Assembly: GCF_900112375.1 (NCBI RefSeq)
Contig: NZ_FOLS01000020.1
Location: 1 to 64,000 of the forward strand
Direction of reading: 5' to 3'
Source of the DNA: Pseudomonas citronellolis
GTDB taxonomy: Bacteria; Pseudomonadota; Gammaproteobacteria; Pseudomonadales; Pseudomonadaceae
Length of the DNA: 64,000 nt
In this document: positions 24,513-33,174 of the stretch, one piece after another
Position numbering within the stretch: the stretch's first letter is position 1
How the letters are laid out: every line of letters begins with the position of its first letter
Made by a program: the position numbers and the translations under genes
Notes under the pieces: model-generated
Told to the model about the DNA's origin: nothing
The model's database searches: none
Seen by the model: the letters and a program-made list of their open reading frames with translations, nothing else

Positions 24513-25028
24513 ATGCACGCGGCACTGGGGCGCCACCTGGAAAAACTCCTCGACTACCACCTGTGGGCCCACGAACGCATCCTCGAGGCCGTCGCGCCCC
24601 TGGACGAGGCCGCCTACCGCGAACCGCGCGGGCTGTTCTTCGGCAGCCTGCACGGCACCCTCAACCACCTCGCGGTGGTCGACCGCATCTGGCTCGACCG
24701 CGTCGAGGGCCGCACCTGGCAGTTCACCCGCCTGGACAGCGAGGCCGCGCCGGACCGCGCCGCCCTGGCCGACTTCCTCCGCGAGGGCGTACAGGGCTGG
24801 AAACAGTGGCTGGCCCGGCAGGACGAGCGCGACCTCGGCAAGCTGCTGGAATACCGCAACATGGCCGGCCAGGACCACCGCCAGAGCCTGGCCGACATCG
24901 TCCAGCACCTGGTCAACCACGGCACCCACCACCGCGGGCAGATGAGCGCCGCGCTCACCACCCTCGGCCAGCCAGCGCCGCTACTCGACTACATCTATTT
25001 CCTGCCGCAACGCCAGGACACCCGCTGA
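24513..25028 (+). CDS. DinB-family protein
   Basis: A 171-residue four-helix-bundle protein of the DinB/YfiT superfamily, many of which are metal-dependent thiol transferases. Putative metal-site His residues are in GSLHGTLNHLAVVDRIW and HLVNHGTHHRGQMSAAL, the typical pattern. It is packed between the lipoprotein gene (1-bp gap) and the metal exporter (2-bp gap), suggesting one operon. Substrate unknown. Confidence 0.85.
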   Translation: MHAALGRHLEKLLDYHLWAHERILEAVAPLDEAAYREPRGLFFGSLHGTLNHLAVVDRIWLDRVEGRTWQFTRLDSEAAPDRAALADFLREGVQGWKQWLARQDERDLGKLLEYRNMAGQDHRQSLADIVQHLVNHGTHHRGQMSAALTTLGQPAPLLDYIYFLPQRQDTR

Positions 25029-25030
25029 AC

Positions 25031-25921
25031 TTGGACAACCAGCGCGCCCGCCTGCTGCACCTGGCCACCAGAGCCTCGCTGGCGGTGGCAGTCACCCTGG
25101 TGGTGGCCAAGGCCTTGGCATGGTGGCACAGCGGCTCGGTGAGCCTGCTGGCCGGCCTGACCGACTCCCTGCTCGACGGCGCCGCCTCGCTGCTCAACCT
25201 GCTGGCGGTGCGCTATTCGCTGCGCCCGGCGGACGACGACCACCGCTACGGCCACGGCAAGGCGGAGTCGCTATCGGGCATGGGCCAGGCGCTGTTCATC
25301 TCGGTCAGCGCGGTGCTCATCGGCTCCCAGGCGCTGGACCGCCTGCAGCACCCCGAACCGCTGGGCGCCACCGGCTGGGGCATCCTGGTGATGCTGTTGT
25401 CGCTGGCGCTGACCGCCGCGCTGCTGGGCGTGCAGCGCTACGTCATCAAGCGCACCGGCTCGCTGGCGGTGCAGGCCGACTCGCTGCACTACCGCTCCGA
25501 CCTGCTGCTCAACAGCAGCATCCTGGTCGCCCTGTTGCTGGCGCACTACGGCTTCCCGCGGATGGACGCGGTCTTCGGCCTGGGCATCGCCGCCTACATC
25601 CTCTGGAGCGCCGTGCGCATCGCCCGCGAATCGGTGGCGGTGCTGATGGACGAGGAGCTGCCGGCGGACGTCAGCGAGCGCATGCTCGAACTGGTGCGCC
25701 AGGTGCCCGGGGTGGTCGGCGCCCACGACCTGCGCACGCGGATTTCCGGCGATCGCTGGTTCGTCCAGCTACACCTGGAACTGCCCGGCGACATGCGCCT
25801 GTCCCAGGCCCACACCCTGTGCGACCAGGCCGTGCTGGCGATCCGCGCCGAGTTCCCCCGGGCCGAGGTGCTGGTGCACGCCGACCCGCTGGAAGTGGTG
25901 GGCCGGGAAACCATCAGTTGA
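25031..25921 (+). CDS. fieF: Cation diffusion facilitator, FieF type
   Basis: A 296-residue divalent-metal/proton antiporter (iron or zinc efflux). With the TTG at 25031 as Met1, metal residues fall at Asp45, Asp49, His153 and Asp157 (DSLLD and ADSLHYRSD) and His75 (HRYGHGKAE), the same numbering as E. coli FieF, which supports this non-ATG start. Six membrane helices span residues about 12-180, followed by the cytoplasmic dimerisation domain. The start lies 2 bp after the DinB-family stop, consistent with coupling. It ends 8 bp inside the convergent repeat-protein gene. Confidence 0.9.
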   Translation: MDNQRARLLHLATRASLAVAVTLVVAKALAWWHSGSVSLLAGLTDSLLDGAASLLNLLAVRYSLRPADDDHRYGHGKAESLSGMGQALFISVSAVLIGSQALDRLQHPEPLGATGWGILVMLLSLALTAALLGVQRYVIKRTGSLAVQADSLHYRSDLLLNSSILVALLLAHYGFPRMDAVFGLGIAAYILWSAVRIARESVAVLMDEELPADVSERMLELVRQVPGVVGAHDLRTRISGDRWFVQLHLELPGDMRLSQAHTLCDQAVLAIRAEFPRAEVLVHADPLEVVGRETIS

Positions 25922-27041
25922 TGCTGTAGCCACGCCCCTGCAGGCAACTGCCCAGCGCGCCGCGATAGGTATCCACGGCCTGCTGCGACGGCGCGTAACC
26001 GGCCATGGCCGGGTCGAAACCGCTCTGCCCGACCGCCCAAGTATGGCACTCGTAGTGGTCCTGGGCCTGCTGCTGCGGGCTCTGTCCGTACATCGGGTAG
26101 GCGATCACGTCGTAGGGGTTGCTCGTCGGCAGCGGGGCCTGCGCTACCTGCGGCGGGGGCGGCACCACCTCGTAGGTCTGCGAGGAATTGTCGAACAGGT
26201 AGTAGGTACCGGCGGCGAGGAAGTACAGCATGCTGCCGAACCACAGCTGCTCGGCGTAGGACGGCAGGTAGCTCACCCGCACGCCATAGGGCGGCGCCAC
26301 CACCACATAGCGCGCGCCATGGGGGCGGTACCAGTAGCCGTCGTTGAAGAAATAGTCGCTGCCGCGCCAGGGCACCCGGTAGTAGCCCGAAGGCACGCGG
26401 TCCACCACATAGCCCGGCCGCCAGTTCGACGGATGCGGCCCCCAGTTGCCGCCCGGGCGACCATGCCAGGCATTGCCGGGCGCGGACGGCGGCCGGCCCT
26501 GCCAGGAGCCGCCCCCGGCGGAAGGCCGGTCGGGGCCGCGGTCGTCATGACCGGTGGCGGGACGGCCCTGCGATTGGCCGTTCCAGTTGTTCTGGGGTCG
26601 GCCTTGGCCCTGGCTGGCCTGGTTGCCTTGGGGTCGGCCTTGCCATTGACCGCCCTGGTTGCCCTGCGGACGGCCTTGCCACTGGCCGCCCTGGTTGCCT
26701 TGCGGTCGGCCCTGCCATTGGCCGCCCTGGTTGCCTTGCGGTCGGCCCTGCCACTGGCCGCCCTGGTTGCCTTGCGGACGGCCCTGCCATTGGCCGCCCT
26801 GGTTACCTTGCGGTCGGCCCTGCCACTGGCCACCCTGGTTGCCTTGCGGTCGGCCCTGCAACTGGCCACCCTGATTGCCTTGCGGGCGACCTTGCCACTG
26901 GCCACCCCCATTGCCGCCACCATGCCCACCCTGTCCGCCATGGCCGTCCTGCCCGGGCCCCTGGCCTTCAGCGAAGACCTGGCCGGCGATGGCCAGTGAC
27001 AGCAACCCAACGGATGCCAGACGCCAGATGCCCGACTTCAT
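25914..27041 (-). CDS. Exported Gly/Gln-rich repeat protein with DUF6515-like domain
   Basis: A 375-residue exported protein: signal MKSGIWRLASVGLLSLAIAG cleaved near VFA-EG; a His/Gly/Gln segment; eight near-perfect 12-residue repeats (consensus GQWQGRPQGNQG) and two decayed ones; then a Tyr/Pro-rich domain (GYYRVPWRGSDYFFNDGYWY, then VVVAPPYGVRVSYLPSYAEQ) and a C-terminal domain with Cys residues. The layout resembles DUF6515-type proteins. ATG 27039-27041 has GAGG upstream; an ATG at 27098 is less likely. The repeats are encoded by a 36-bp minisatellite and may vary in number between strains. Function unknown; surface or periplasm. Confidence 0.75.
   Translation of the reverse strand: MKSGIWRLASVGLLSLAIAGQVFAEGQGPGQDGHGGQGGHGGGNGGGQWQGRPQGNQGGQLQGRPQGNQGGQWQGRPQGNQGGQWQGRPQGNQGGQWQGRPQGNQGGQWQGRPQGNQGGQWQGRPQGNQGGQWQGRPQGNQASQGQGRPQNNWNGQSQGRPATGHDDRGPDRPSAGGGSWQGRPPSAPGNAWHGRPGGNWGPHPSNWRPGYVVDRVPSGYYRVPWRGSDYFFNDGYWYRPHGARYVVVAPPYGVRVSYLPSYAEQLWFGSMLYFLAAGTYYLFDNSSQTYEVVPPPPQVAQAPLPTSNPYDVIAYPMYGQSPQQQAQDHYECHTWAVGQSGFDPAMAGYAPSQQAVDTYRGALGSCLQGRGYSIN
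26620..26915. repeat. 36-bp minisatellite inside the Gly/Gln-rich gene
   Basis: Eight tandem 36-bp units encode the GQWQGRPQGNQG repeats. Units differ mainly at third codon positions. The array removes stop codons from other frames, producing long spurious reading frames on both strands. Confidence 0.85.
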
Positions 27042-27169
27042 GAATGCCTCACAGCGGCCTGCCGGCCGACCTCGCTCATTTGCATGACAGATAGACAACC
27101 GCGCAGACCGCGCATCCCCGGGGCCAGGGTAAAGTCAAGGTAAAGGTCGGCGGGCAAATCGCAGGCAAG

Positions 27170-27194
27170 AAAAAAGGGAGGTCAGTGACCTCCC
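27170..27194 (-). terminator. Minus-strand terminator or attenuator between repeat protein and Lrp gene
   Basis: GGGAGGTCA (27176-27184) is the inverted complement of TGACCTCCC (27186-27194); on the minus strand the hairpin is followed by a T6 run. No recognised gene lies in 27042-27484, so it either ends a short minus-strand RNA started near 27380-27440 or attenuates transcription of the repeat-protein gene 130 bp downstream. A 77-codon minus-strand frame at 27135-27368 has no recognisable features and reads through the hairpin. Confidence 0.6.
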
Positions 27195-27392
27195 CTCGGG
27201 GAATTCGTCCTGGCTCGTCGCTTCTGGCGCCGGCTCACCTCGCTCCACCTTCTGGGCGGTGCGTAGCCCGGTGGCCTGGGCGACCCGATCGGGTCGGCAG
27301 GCCGCGATGCGCCTGATTGGGCGGATCGCCGTGGACGTATGGGTCCGGGCCGTGATTTCTGGAGCCATGTTACGGGGAGCGAAGCGACAGCG

Positions 27393-27427
27393 GATTGCGA
27401 AGATTGCGCATCAAACTATCGATTGCG
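27393..27427 (+). promoter_or_regulatory. Three phased GATTGCG repeats upstream of the Lrp-type gene
   Basis: GATTGCG occurs at 27393-27399, 27402-27408 and 27421-27427, spaced 9 and 19 bp, close to one and two helical turns. This suits a wrapped Lrp/AsnC octamer and lies 58-92 bp before the gene at 27485, suggesting autoregulation. The surrounding stretch to 27480 is AT-rich, as expected for a promoter. Confidence 0.5.
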
Positions 27428-27484
27428 CAATAAATCACCAAGAATGTATAAAAACATGCAAGTCGATAAATTTTTGAGGCCACA

Positions 27485-27964
27485 ATGAACAAACTGGACC
27501 GCTACGACCTGCGAATCCTCGCCGAATTGCAGCGCGATGCGCGCATCTCCAACCAGGAGCTGGCCGAACGCATCGGCCTGTCGCCCTCGCCCTGTTCGCG
27601 GCGCGTCAAGCAGCTGGAAGACGACGGCTACATCCTGCGCCAGGTCGCCCTGCTGGACAGCAAGAAGCTCGGCCTGAGCCTCACCGCCTTCGTCCTGATC
27701 GGCATGGACAGGCACACCCCGGAGCGCTTCGAGCACTTCCAGTCGATCATCGCCCAGTGCCCGGAGGTGCTGGAATGCAGCCTGGTCACCGGGATGGACG
27801 CGGACTACCAGCTGAAGGTGATGGTGCCGGACATGGAGCACTACCAGCACTTCCTGCTCGGCACCCTGACGCGCATCGAAGGCGTGACCAGCGTGCGGTC
27901 GAGCTTCGTGCTGCGCAACATCATGGCCAGCACCGAACTGCCGCTGGAGCACCTGCGCAGCTGA
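27485..27964 (+). CDS. Lrp/AsnC-family transcriptional regulator
   Basis: A 159-residue regulator: N-terminal winged helix-turn-helix (MNKLDRYDLRILAELQRDAR, ISNQELAERIGLSPSPCSRR) and C-terminal RAM/AsnC ligand-binding domain (about residues 65-150, with CSLVTGMDADYQLKVMVPDM). It would respond to an amino acid. No neighbouring amino acid gene points to its target. Phased repeats in its upstream region suggest self-control. From memory it corresponds to PA3965. Confidence 0.9.
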   Translation: MNKLDRYDLRILAELQRDARISNQELAERIGLSPSPCSRRVKQLEDDGYILRQVALLDSKKLGLSLTAFVLIGMDRHTPERFEHFQSIIAQCPEVLECSLVTGMDADYQLKVMVPDMEHYQHFLLGTLTRIEGVTSVRSSFVLRNIMASTELPLEHLRS

Positions 27965-27973
27965 CCCGGCAAA

Positions 27974-28190
27974 TGTAGGAGCGCGCCCTGCGCGCGAATC
28001 GCGGGCAGGGCCCGCTCCTACAGGGGAATGGCGTGGATGGGGCGGCGGGCATGGCTTCTCGTAGGATGGGTTGAGCGAAGCGATACCCATCACCACGGCC
28101 GCATGGGCAGGCACGGCTTCTCGTAGGAGCGAGCTTGCTCGCGAACAGACTCCGCCGCGGGGCTCATTCGCGAGCAGGCTCGCTCCTACG
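27974..28190. repeat. Cluster of REP-type repeats
   Basis: No gene between 27965 and 28437. The cluster holds a 49-bp palindromic element GTAGGAGCGCGCCCTG...CTCCTACA (27974-28022), a GTAGGATGGGTTGAGCGAAG element (28061-28094), and an inverted pair of the GAGCTTGCTC REP (28123-28146 and 28167-28190) forming a REPIN-like unit. From 28191 to 28437 no further repeat is obvious; CTTATAATG at 28360-28368 is a good -10 box for the next gene. Confidence 0.8.
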
Positions 28191-28437
28191 AAGTGCGCCA
28201 ACTGCGACAAATACGCGCACCTCACGTCCTGCGGGGGCCGCCCGGCGCTCGACTATTTCCCGCCAGGGCCGCTGCGGCGGGACTTCTTCGGCCGTCGCCG
28301 GCCCCGCGCGGGAAATTCTGCTCACTTTCTGAACAGCGCTGATCAACCGGCGACCAAGCCCTTATAATGCCGCCCGTCCTCGCGACCGCCGGACCTTCCG
28401 GCCCCCACTCAAGCGCCCGCGCCGGGCAGGAGCAGCA

Positions 28438-28641
28438 ATGAACGAGAGTTTCGAAGACTGGATGATGTACGGGCTGGTCAGCGCCCTGGTCCTGTTCATG
28501 GCCTTCATCGTCTGGGACCTGGCCAAGAAGTCCAAGGCCGGACGCATGGGCACCATGGTGCTGTTCTTCGCCCTCGGCCTCGGCGTCTTCGGCTTCCTGG
28601 TCAAATCCTTCGTGGTCGCCGGCCTGGAAGGCGGTTTCTGA
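28438..28641 (+). CDS. DUF2788 small membrane protein
   Basis: A 67-residue inner-membrane protein with two helices (about residues 10-27 and 38-62) separated by KKSKAGRMG. It fits the DUF2788 family common in gamma-proteobacteria. CAGGAGCAGCA precedes ATG 28438. Function unknown. It is convergent with rluE (7-bp gap). Confidence 0.8.
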   Translation: MNESFEDWMMYGLVSALVLFMAFIVWDLAKKSKAGRMGTMVLFFALGLGVFGFLVKSFVVAGLEGGF

Positions 28642-28648
28642 TCCAGCC

Positions 28649-29257
28649 CTAGGGCTGCACCTCGCGCCACTCCCCCGGCTGCAGCCCGTCCAGGCCCCAA
28701 GGGCCGATGCGCACCCGCACCAGGCGCAGGGTCGGCAGGCCGACGGCCGCCGTCATACGCCGCACCTGGCGGTTGCGTCCCTCGCGGATCACCAGCTCCA
28801 GCCAGGCAGTGGGCACCGACTTGCGGAAACGCACCGGCGGCACCCGCTCCCACAATTGCGGCTCGTCGATGCGCCGCGCCTCGGCCGGCAACGTCGGGCC
28901 GTCGTTGAGCTGCACGCCTTCGCGCAGGCGCTGCAACTGCGCCTCGTCCGGCTCACCCTCCACCTGCACCCAATAGGTCTTCGGCAGCTTGTGCTTGGGG
29001 TCGGCGATGCGCGCCTGCAGGCGGCCGTCGTTGGTCAGCAGCAGCAGGCCCTCGCTGTCGCGGTCCAGGCGCCCGGCGGGATAGACGCCGGGCACCGGCA
29101 CGTAGTCCTTGAGCGTCGCCCTGCCCTCGCCATCGCTGAACTGCGTCAGCACGTCGAACGGCTTGTTCAGCAGGATCAGCCGCGGCTGCTCCGGCGGCGC
29201 CTTGGCGACGCGGCGGGGAGCGGGACGGCGGGTGGTGGGACGAGGCGGACGGGGCAT
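28649..29257 (-). CDS. rluE: 23S rRNA pseudouridine synthase RluE
   Basis: A 202-residue RsuA/RluB/E/F-family pseudouridine synthase. [17 protein letters not shown] contains the catalytic Asp; [20 protein letters not shown] and [17 protein letters not shown] are the other family motifs. There is no S4 domain at the N-terminus; instead a short basic Pro-rich segment, as in RluE. It modifies U2457 (E. coli numbering) of 23S rRNA. The ATG at 29255-29257 (MPRPPRPTT) gives the usual length; an upstream frame to 29398 overlaps the divergent gene. Confidence 0.88.
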   Translation of the reverse strand: MPRPPRPTTRRPAPRRVAKAPPEQPRLILLNKPFDVLTQFSDGEGRATLKDYVPVPGVYPAGRLDRDSEGLLLLTNDGRLQARIADPKHKLPKTYWVQVEGEPDEAQLQRLREGVQLNDGPTLPAEARRIDEPQLWERVPPVRFRKSVPTAWLELVIREGRNRQVRRMTAAVGLPTLRLVRVRIGPWGLDGLQPGEWREVQP

Positions 29258-29354
29258 GGGCAAGAAACGGCAACGAGTCGGCGGAGCACAAGGATGGGCC
29301 GGCATGCTAGGTTGTGCCACCGTTCCCCCGCAAGAGCACGCAGAGCATCCCACC

Positions 29355-30401
29355 ATGCCCAAGGCCCGTCGCTCCCCCTGGCTGATCACCCTGCTCAACC
29401 TCGCCGGCCGCCTCGGCGGCGGCTACAGCGGGCCGCAAAGCACGAACTTCGACGGCCTGCGCTTCCGCAATCTGGACGCCAAGCCGCACCATGGCTTCCG
29501 TGAATTCCTCAAGTGGCAGCTGGAGCGCGACAGGCAACTGGCCTGGATCGAACAGCCCGGCGCCGAACGCCGTCCGGAAACCCCGGCGCAGGTCAGCGGC
29601 GAGGAACTGCGCATCACCTACATCAACCACGCCACCCTGCTGATCCAGCACCGCGGCCTGAACATCCTCACCGACCCGCTGTGGTGCGAGCGCACCAGCC
29701 CCTTCAGCTTCGTCGGCCCCAAGCGCCACCATCCGCCGGGCCTGGCCCTGGACGAACTGCCGCCGATCAACCTGATCCTGGTCAGCCACAACCACTACGA
29801 CCACCTGGACGTCAGCAGCCTGGGCGAACTGGCCCGGCGCTTCCCAGAAGCGAAGGTGGTGACCGGCCTGGGCAACGCCGAGCTGATCCGCGCCTGCGGC
29901 TTCGTCGACGTGCACGAGCTGGACTGGTGGCAGAGCCTGCCGCTGCACGAGGGCATGCTGCTCACCGGCGTGCCGGCGCAGCACTGGTCGGCGCGCTCGC
30001 GCTACGACACCAACCGCACCCTGTGGCTGGGCTTCGTGCTGGAATCGGCGGACGGCCCCGTGCTGTTCCCCGGCGACACCGGCCTGGGCCCGGAATTCGC
30101 GCTGATCCGCGAACGCTTCGGGCCGATGCGCTTCGCCGCGCTGCCCATCGGCGCCTACGAACCGCGCTGGTTCATGCGCCACCACCACATGAACCCGGAC
30201 GACGCCGTGCAGGCCCACCGCACGCTGGAATCGCAGTGCAGCATGGCCATCCACTTCGGCACCTTCCGCCTGAGCGACGAAGGCCAGTTCGCTCCCGTCC
30301 ACGACCTGGCCCGGGCGTTGGATGAACAGGGCGTGGAAAGCCAGGCGTTCCGCGCGCCCAAGCCGGGGGAGCAGTGGTTGGTGGAGCGGATGGGTGGGTA
30401 G
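29355..30401 (+). CDS. Metallo-beta-lactamase-fold hydrolase (NAPE-PLD/UlaG-like)
   Basis: A 348-residue MBL-fold enzyme. The metal motif is [11 protein letters not shown] (HxHxDH), with later ligands in [20 protein letters not shown] and MAIHFGTF. The domain order and [20 protein letters not shown] start resemble NAPE-PLD-type phosphodiesterases and UlaG. An N-terminal segment with a weak hydrophobic stretch ([10 protein letters not shown]) may tether it to the membrane. Substrate unknown. Start ATG 29355. Confidence 0.85.
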   Translation: MPKARRSPWLITLLNLAGRLGGGYSGPQSTNFDGLRFRNLDAKPHHGFREFLKWQLERDRQLAWIEQPGAERRPETPAQVSGEELRITYINHATLLIQHRGLNILTDPLWCERTSPFSFVGPKRHHPPGLALDELPPINLILVSHNHYDHLDVSSLGELARRFPEAKVVTGLGNAELIRACGFVDVHELDWWQSLPLHEGMLLTGVPAQHWSARSRYDTNRTLWLGFVLESADGPVLFPGDTGLGPEFALIRERFGPMRFAALPIGAYEPRWFMRHHHMNPDDAVQAHRTLESQCSMAIHFGTFRLSDEGQFAPVHDLARALDEQGVESQAFRAPKPGEQWLVERMGG

Positions 30402-30470
30402 GCCTTAGCTTCGTGTGTGGGGGGACTCTCGACCGGAGTCTCCCGGAACCATTGGTGCCAATCCGAACGC

Positions 30471-30705
30471 CGCCCCTCTCCCCAACCCTCTCCCTGAAGG
30501 GAGAGGGAGTCGTTCGGCGTGCGCTGGCACTTCCGCACTCCCTGATGCCCCGCATAACGCCTGATATTTCCATGAGGCATGTCTTCCACGTCGGCACGGA
30601 CTAGCCCCCTCTCCCTTCAGGGAGAGGGCTGGGGAGAGGGTGCTCTTCGGGATAAACACCAGGCATCGCAGAGAGGCACCGTTCGCGAGCAAGCTAGCTC
30701 CTACA
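30471..30705. repeat. Second copy of the composite intergenic repeat element
   Basis: No gene lies between 30402 and 30709. The order matches the element at 17405-17624: CCCTCTCCC arms with CTGAAGGGAGAGG (30472-30509), CGTTCGGCG, a unique centre, CGGCACGGAC, a second arm pair (30604-30652) ending GTGCTCTTCGG, and an inverted REP unit (30681-30705). The outer blocks are nearly identical between copies, the centres differ. Confidence 0.75.
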
Positions 30706-30709
30706 AAAG

Positions 30710-31468
30710 TCACTCCTCCATTTCGCGCAACAGCTCATCGAGCAACCCCGAAGCCCCAAAGCGCAGGTGCTCGGACGTAATCCAATCATCCCCAAGCATC
30801 TCCTGCGCGATAGCCAAGTAGACCTCGGCATCGTCCAGGCTACGAATGCCACCAGCAGCCTTGAAGCCCATCTTGCCACCCGCCTCCACGATGCATTCAA
30901 GCATCACCCGCGCAGCCTCCGGCGTAGCATTCACGGCCACCTTGCCAGTACTGGTCTTGAGAAAATCGGCGCCACCGGCAATAGCCTCGCGACAAGCCGT
31001 ACGAATCAACTCAGGCTCGCCCAACTCGCCACTTTCGATAATCACCTTGAGCCGATGGTAGGGCCCGCAAAGCGCCTTGCAGGCCCGGATCAGCTCCACC
31101 GCCCCATCTGCCCGTCCAGCCTTGAGCGCCTGCCAGGGATAGACCAGATCGATCTCATCAGCACCCTCGGCGAGGGTACGCCGCACTTCTTCCACCACCT
31201 CCGCCCAAGGCGCATCGCCAGTGGGGAAGTTGCACACACTGGCGACCTTCACCGAGCGCGCACCAAAGCCATTGAGCGTACGCCGCGCCACATGCACGAA
31301 ACGCGGGTAGACACACACCGCCGCCACCTCGCCATAGGGCGTCAGCGCCCGACGGCAGAGCTGGACGATGCGCGGCATATCGTCGTCGGCATTCAGCGAG
31401 GTCAGGTCGAGCAGCGACAGTACCCGCGCGGCGCGTTCGGCGCGGGTCGGTTGCAGGGGTTCAGCCAT
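30710..31468 (-). CDS. deoC: Deoxyribose-phosphate aldolase
   Basis: A 252-residue class I aldolase splitting 2-deoxyribose-5-phosphate into glyceraldehyde-3-phosphate and acetaldehyde in deoxynucleoside breakdown. The Schiff-base Lys is Lys171 (FLKTSTGKVAVN), the assisting Lys is Lys203 (GFKAAGGIRS), and Asp107 (ADEIDLVY) is the third active-site residue. ATG 31466-31468 is chosen; no other deo genes are adjacent, but amn lies upstream on the same strand (84-bp gap), a loose nucleotide-salvage pairing. By eye, its first-to-last codons are less GC3-rich than neighbours, and a repeat element sits at its 3' end. Confidence 0.92.
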   Translation of the reverse strand: MAEPLQPTRAERAARVLSLLDLTSLNADDDMPRIVQLCRRALTPYGEVAAVCVYPRFVHVARRTLNGFGARSVKVASVCNFPTGDAPWAEVVEEVRRTLAEGADEIDLVYPWQALKAGRADGAVELIRACKALCGPYHRLKVIIESGELGEPELIRTACREAIAGGADFLKTSTGKVAVNATPEAARVMLECIVEAGGKMGFKAAGGIRSLDDAEVYLAIAQEMLGDDWITSEHLRFGASGLLDELLREMEE

Positions 31469-31552
31469 GGCGTCCTCCGGTTGCGGCCTTTGCGCCATCC
31501 TGCCACGGGCCCTCCCCGCGCGGGCGGGAAAGGGCCGTGGCCATGCGCCGGA

Positions 31553-33028
31553 TCAACGGAACGGCGGCTCGTCGAAACTGCGCAGCTTGCGCGAGTGCAG
31601 CGAGTTGAGCTGGGTACGCAGCAGGTCGACGGCGGCGATGCCGATCGCCAGGTGCTGGCTCACCGCGCGCTGGTAGAAGGCGCTGGCGGCGCCGGGCAGC
31701 TTGATCTCGCTGTGCAGCGGCTTGTCCGAGACGCACAGCAGCGTGCCGTAGGGCACCCGCAGGCGGTAGCCCTGGGCGGCGATGGTGCCGCTCTCCATGT
31801 CCACCGCCACGGCCCGCGCCAGGTTGATCAGCGGGCGCTCCTGGGCCCAGTGCAATTCCCAGTTGCGGTCGTCGTAGGTCAGCACGGTGCCAGTGCGCAG
31901 ACGCCGCTTCAGCGCCTCGCCGCGCTCGCCGGTGACCAGCGCCGCGGCCTCCTGCAGCGCCACCTGCACCTCGGCCAGTGCCGGGATCGGGATGTGCGGC
32001 GGCAGCACCCGATCGAGGATGCCGTCGCGGCGCATGTAGGCGTGGGCCAGCACGTAGTCGCCGATGGTCTGCGACTGCCGCAGGCCGCCGCAGTGGCCGA
32101 TCATCAGCCAGCAGTGCGGGCGCAGCACGGCCAGGTGGTCGGTGATGTTCTTGGCGTTGGACGGACCGACGCCGATGTTGATCAGGGTGACGCCGTCGCC
32201 GTCGTTGGCGATCAGGTGGTAGGCCGGCATCTGGAAGCGGTGCCACTCGACGCCGGCGATGATGGCGTTGGCCTCGCCCCGATCCATGTCGCGCTCGATC
32301 ACTACGTTGCCCGGCAGCACCATGCGCACGAAGCGCGGGTCCTCGTGCAGGCGCTCCAGGCCCATGTGGATGAACTGGTCGACGTAGCGGTGGTAGTTGG
32401 TCAGCAGGATCCACGGCTGCACGCAGCGCCAGTCGCTGCCGGTGTAGTGCACCAGGCGGCGCAGCGAGAAGTCGGTGCGCGCGGCGTCGAACAGCGCCAG
32501 CGGCATGGGGTCGGCGCCTTCCCACTGGTACAGGCCGTCGGCGATGCCGTCGGAAGTGGCCGACAGATCGGTGCTGGGGAACACCCGCGCCAGTTCGGCG
32601 GCGGTCACGCCCGAGCCGGCCAGCTCATCGCCCTGCTCCACCACGTAGGGATAGGGAATGTTCTGCTCGCTGGGGCCGACCTCGATGCGCACGGTGAAGT
32701 CTTCCATCAGCGGGCGCAGCTGCTCCAGCAGGTATTTGCGGAAGGCCGCGGGGTGGGTGATGGTCACGGCATAGGTGCCGGGCGTCTGCACCTTGGCGTA
32801 GGCGCGGGTGGTCGAGGGCACCTCGCCCTGGCACAGGTAGGTCAGGCGCAGCTGCGGATAGCGGAACAGCGCGCGCTCCTCGGCGCCCGGCTGCTCGCGG
32901 GTCTTCAGGTAGCGCCGCAGAGCCTGGCTGAGCGCCCCGGTGGCGCGCTGGTGCAAGGCGGCAAGGCGGTCGACCGCTTCTTCTGCGGTATGGGCGACGA
33001 CGAAAGCGTCGCCGAGCTCGGCATTCAT
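31553..33028 (-). CDS. amn: AMP nucleosidase
   Basis: A 491-residue enzyme hydrolysing AMP to adenine and ribose-5-phosphate. N-terminal regulatory domain (residues about 1-180) and C-terminal nucleoside-phosphorylase-like domain, with INIGVGPSNAKNITDHLAVL, MIGHCGGLRQSQTIGDYVLA and AVDMESGTIAAQGYRLRVPY (Met-Glu-Ser binding motif) all conserved. ATG 33026-33028 gives the usual length of about 490; an extension to 33175 has no support. It helps control adenylate pools. Confidence 0.92.
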   Translation of the reverse strand: MNAELGDAFVVAHTAEEAVDRLAALHQRATGALSQALRRYLKTREQPGAEERALFRYPQLRLTYLCQGEVPSTTRAYAKVQTPGTYAVTITHPAAFRKYLLEQLRPLMEDFTVRIEVGPSEQNIPYPYVVEQGDELAGSGVTAAELARVFPSTDLSATSDGIADGLYQWEGADPMPLALFDAARTDFSLRRLVHYTGSDWRCVQPWILLTNYHRYVDQFIHMGLERLHEDPRFVRMVLPGNVVIERDMDRGEANAIIAGVEWHRFQMPAYHLIANDGDGVTLINIGVGPSNAKNITDHLAVLRPHCWLMIGHCGGLRQSQTIGDYVLAHAYMRRDGILDRVLPPHIPIPALAEVQVALQEAAALVTGERGEALKRRLRTGTVLTYDDRNWELHWAQERPLINLARAVAVDMESGTIAAQGYRLRVPYGTLLCVSDKPLHSEIKLPGAASAFYQRAVSQHLAIGIAAVDLLRTQLNSLHSRKLRSFDEPPFR

Positions 33029-33174
33029 GGTGGGCTTCCTGTCTGAGCGATCAGCTCCATCTTGCCTGCTTATTCGCAGGAAGGGGATGACTGAATCATG
33101 TCCTCGGCGATGCCAGCCGACAGACAGGTGCCTACGGGCTAGGCCGGGAACCTCGCGGCTCCCGGCCAGCGGCA

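Noticed and set aside
26620..26915. Possible CRISPR array
   Set aside because: The 36-bp units are contiguous and coding, with no spacers.
26043..26999. Plus-strand repeat-rich frame within the Gly/Gln-rich gene
   Set aside because: Produced by the 36-bp repeat unit lacking stop codons; the minus-strand frame has a signal peptide and ribosome site.
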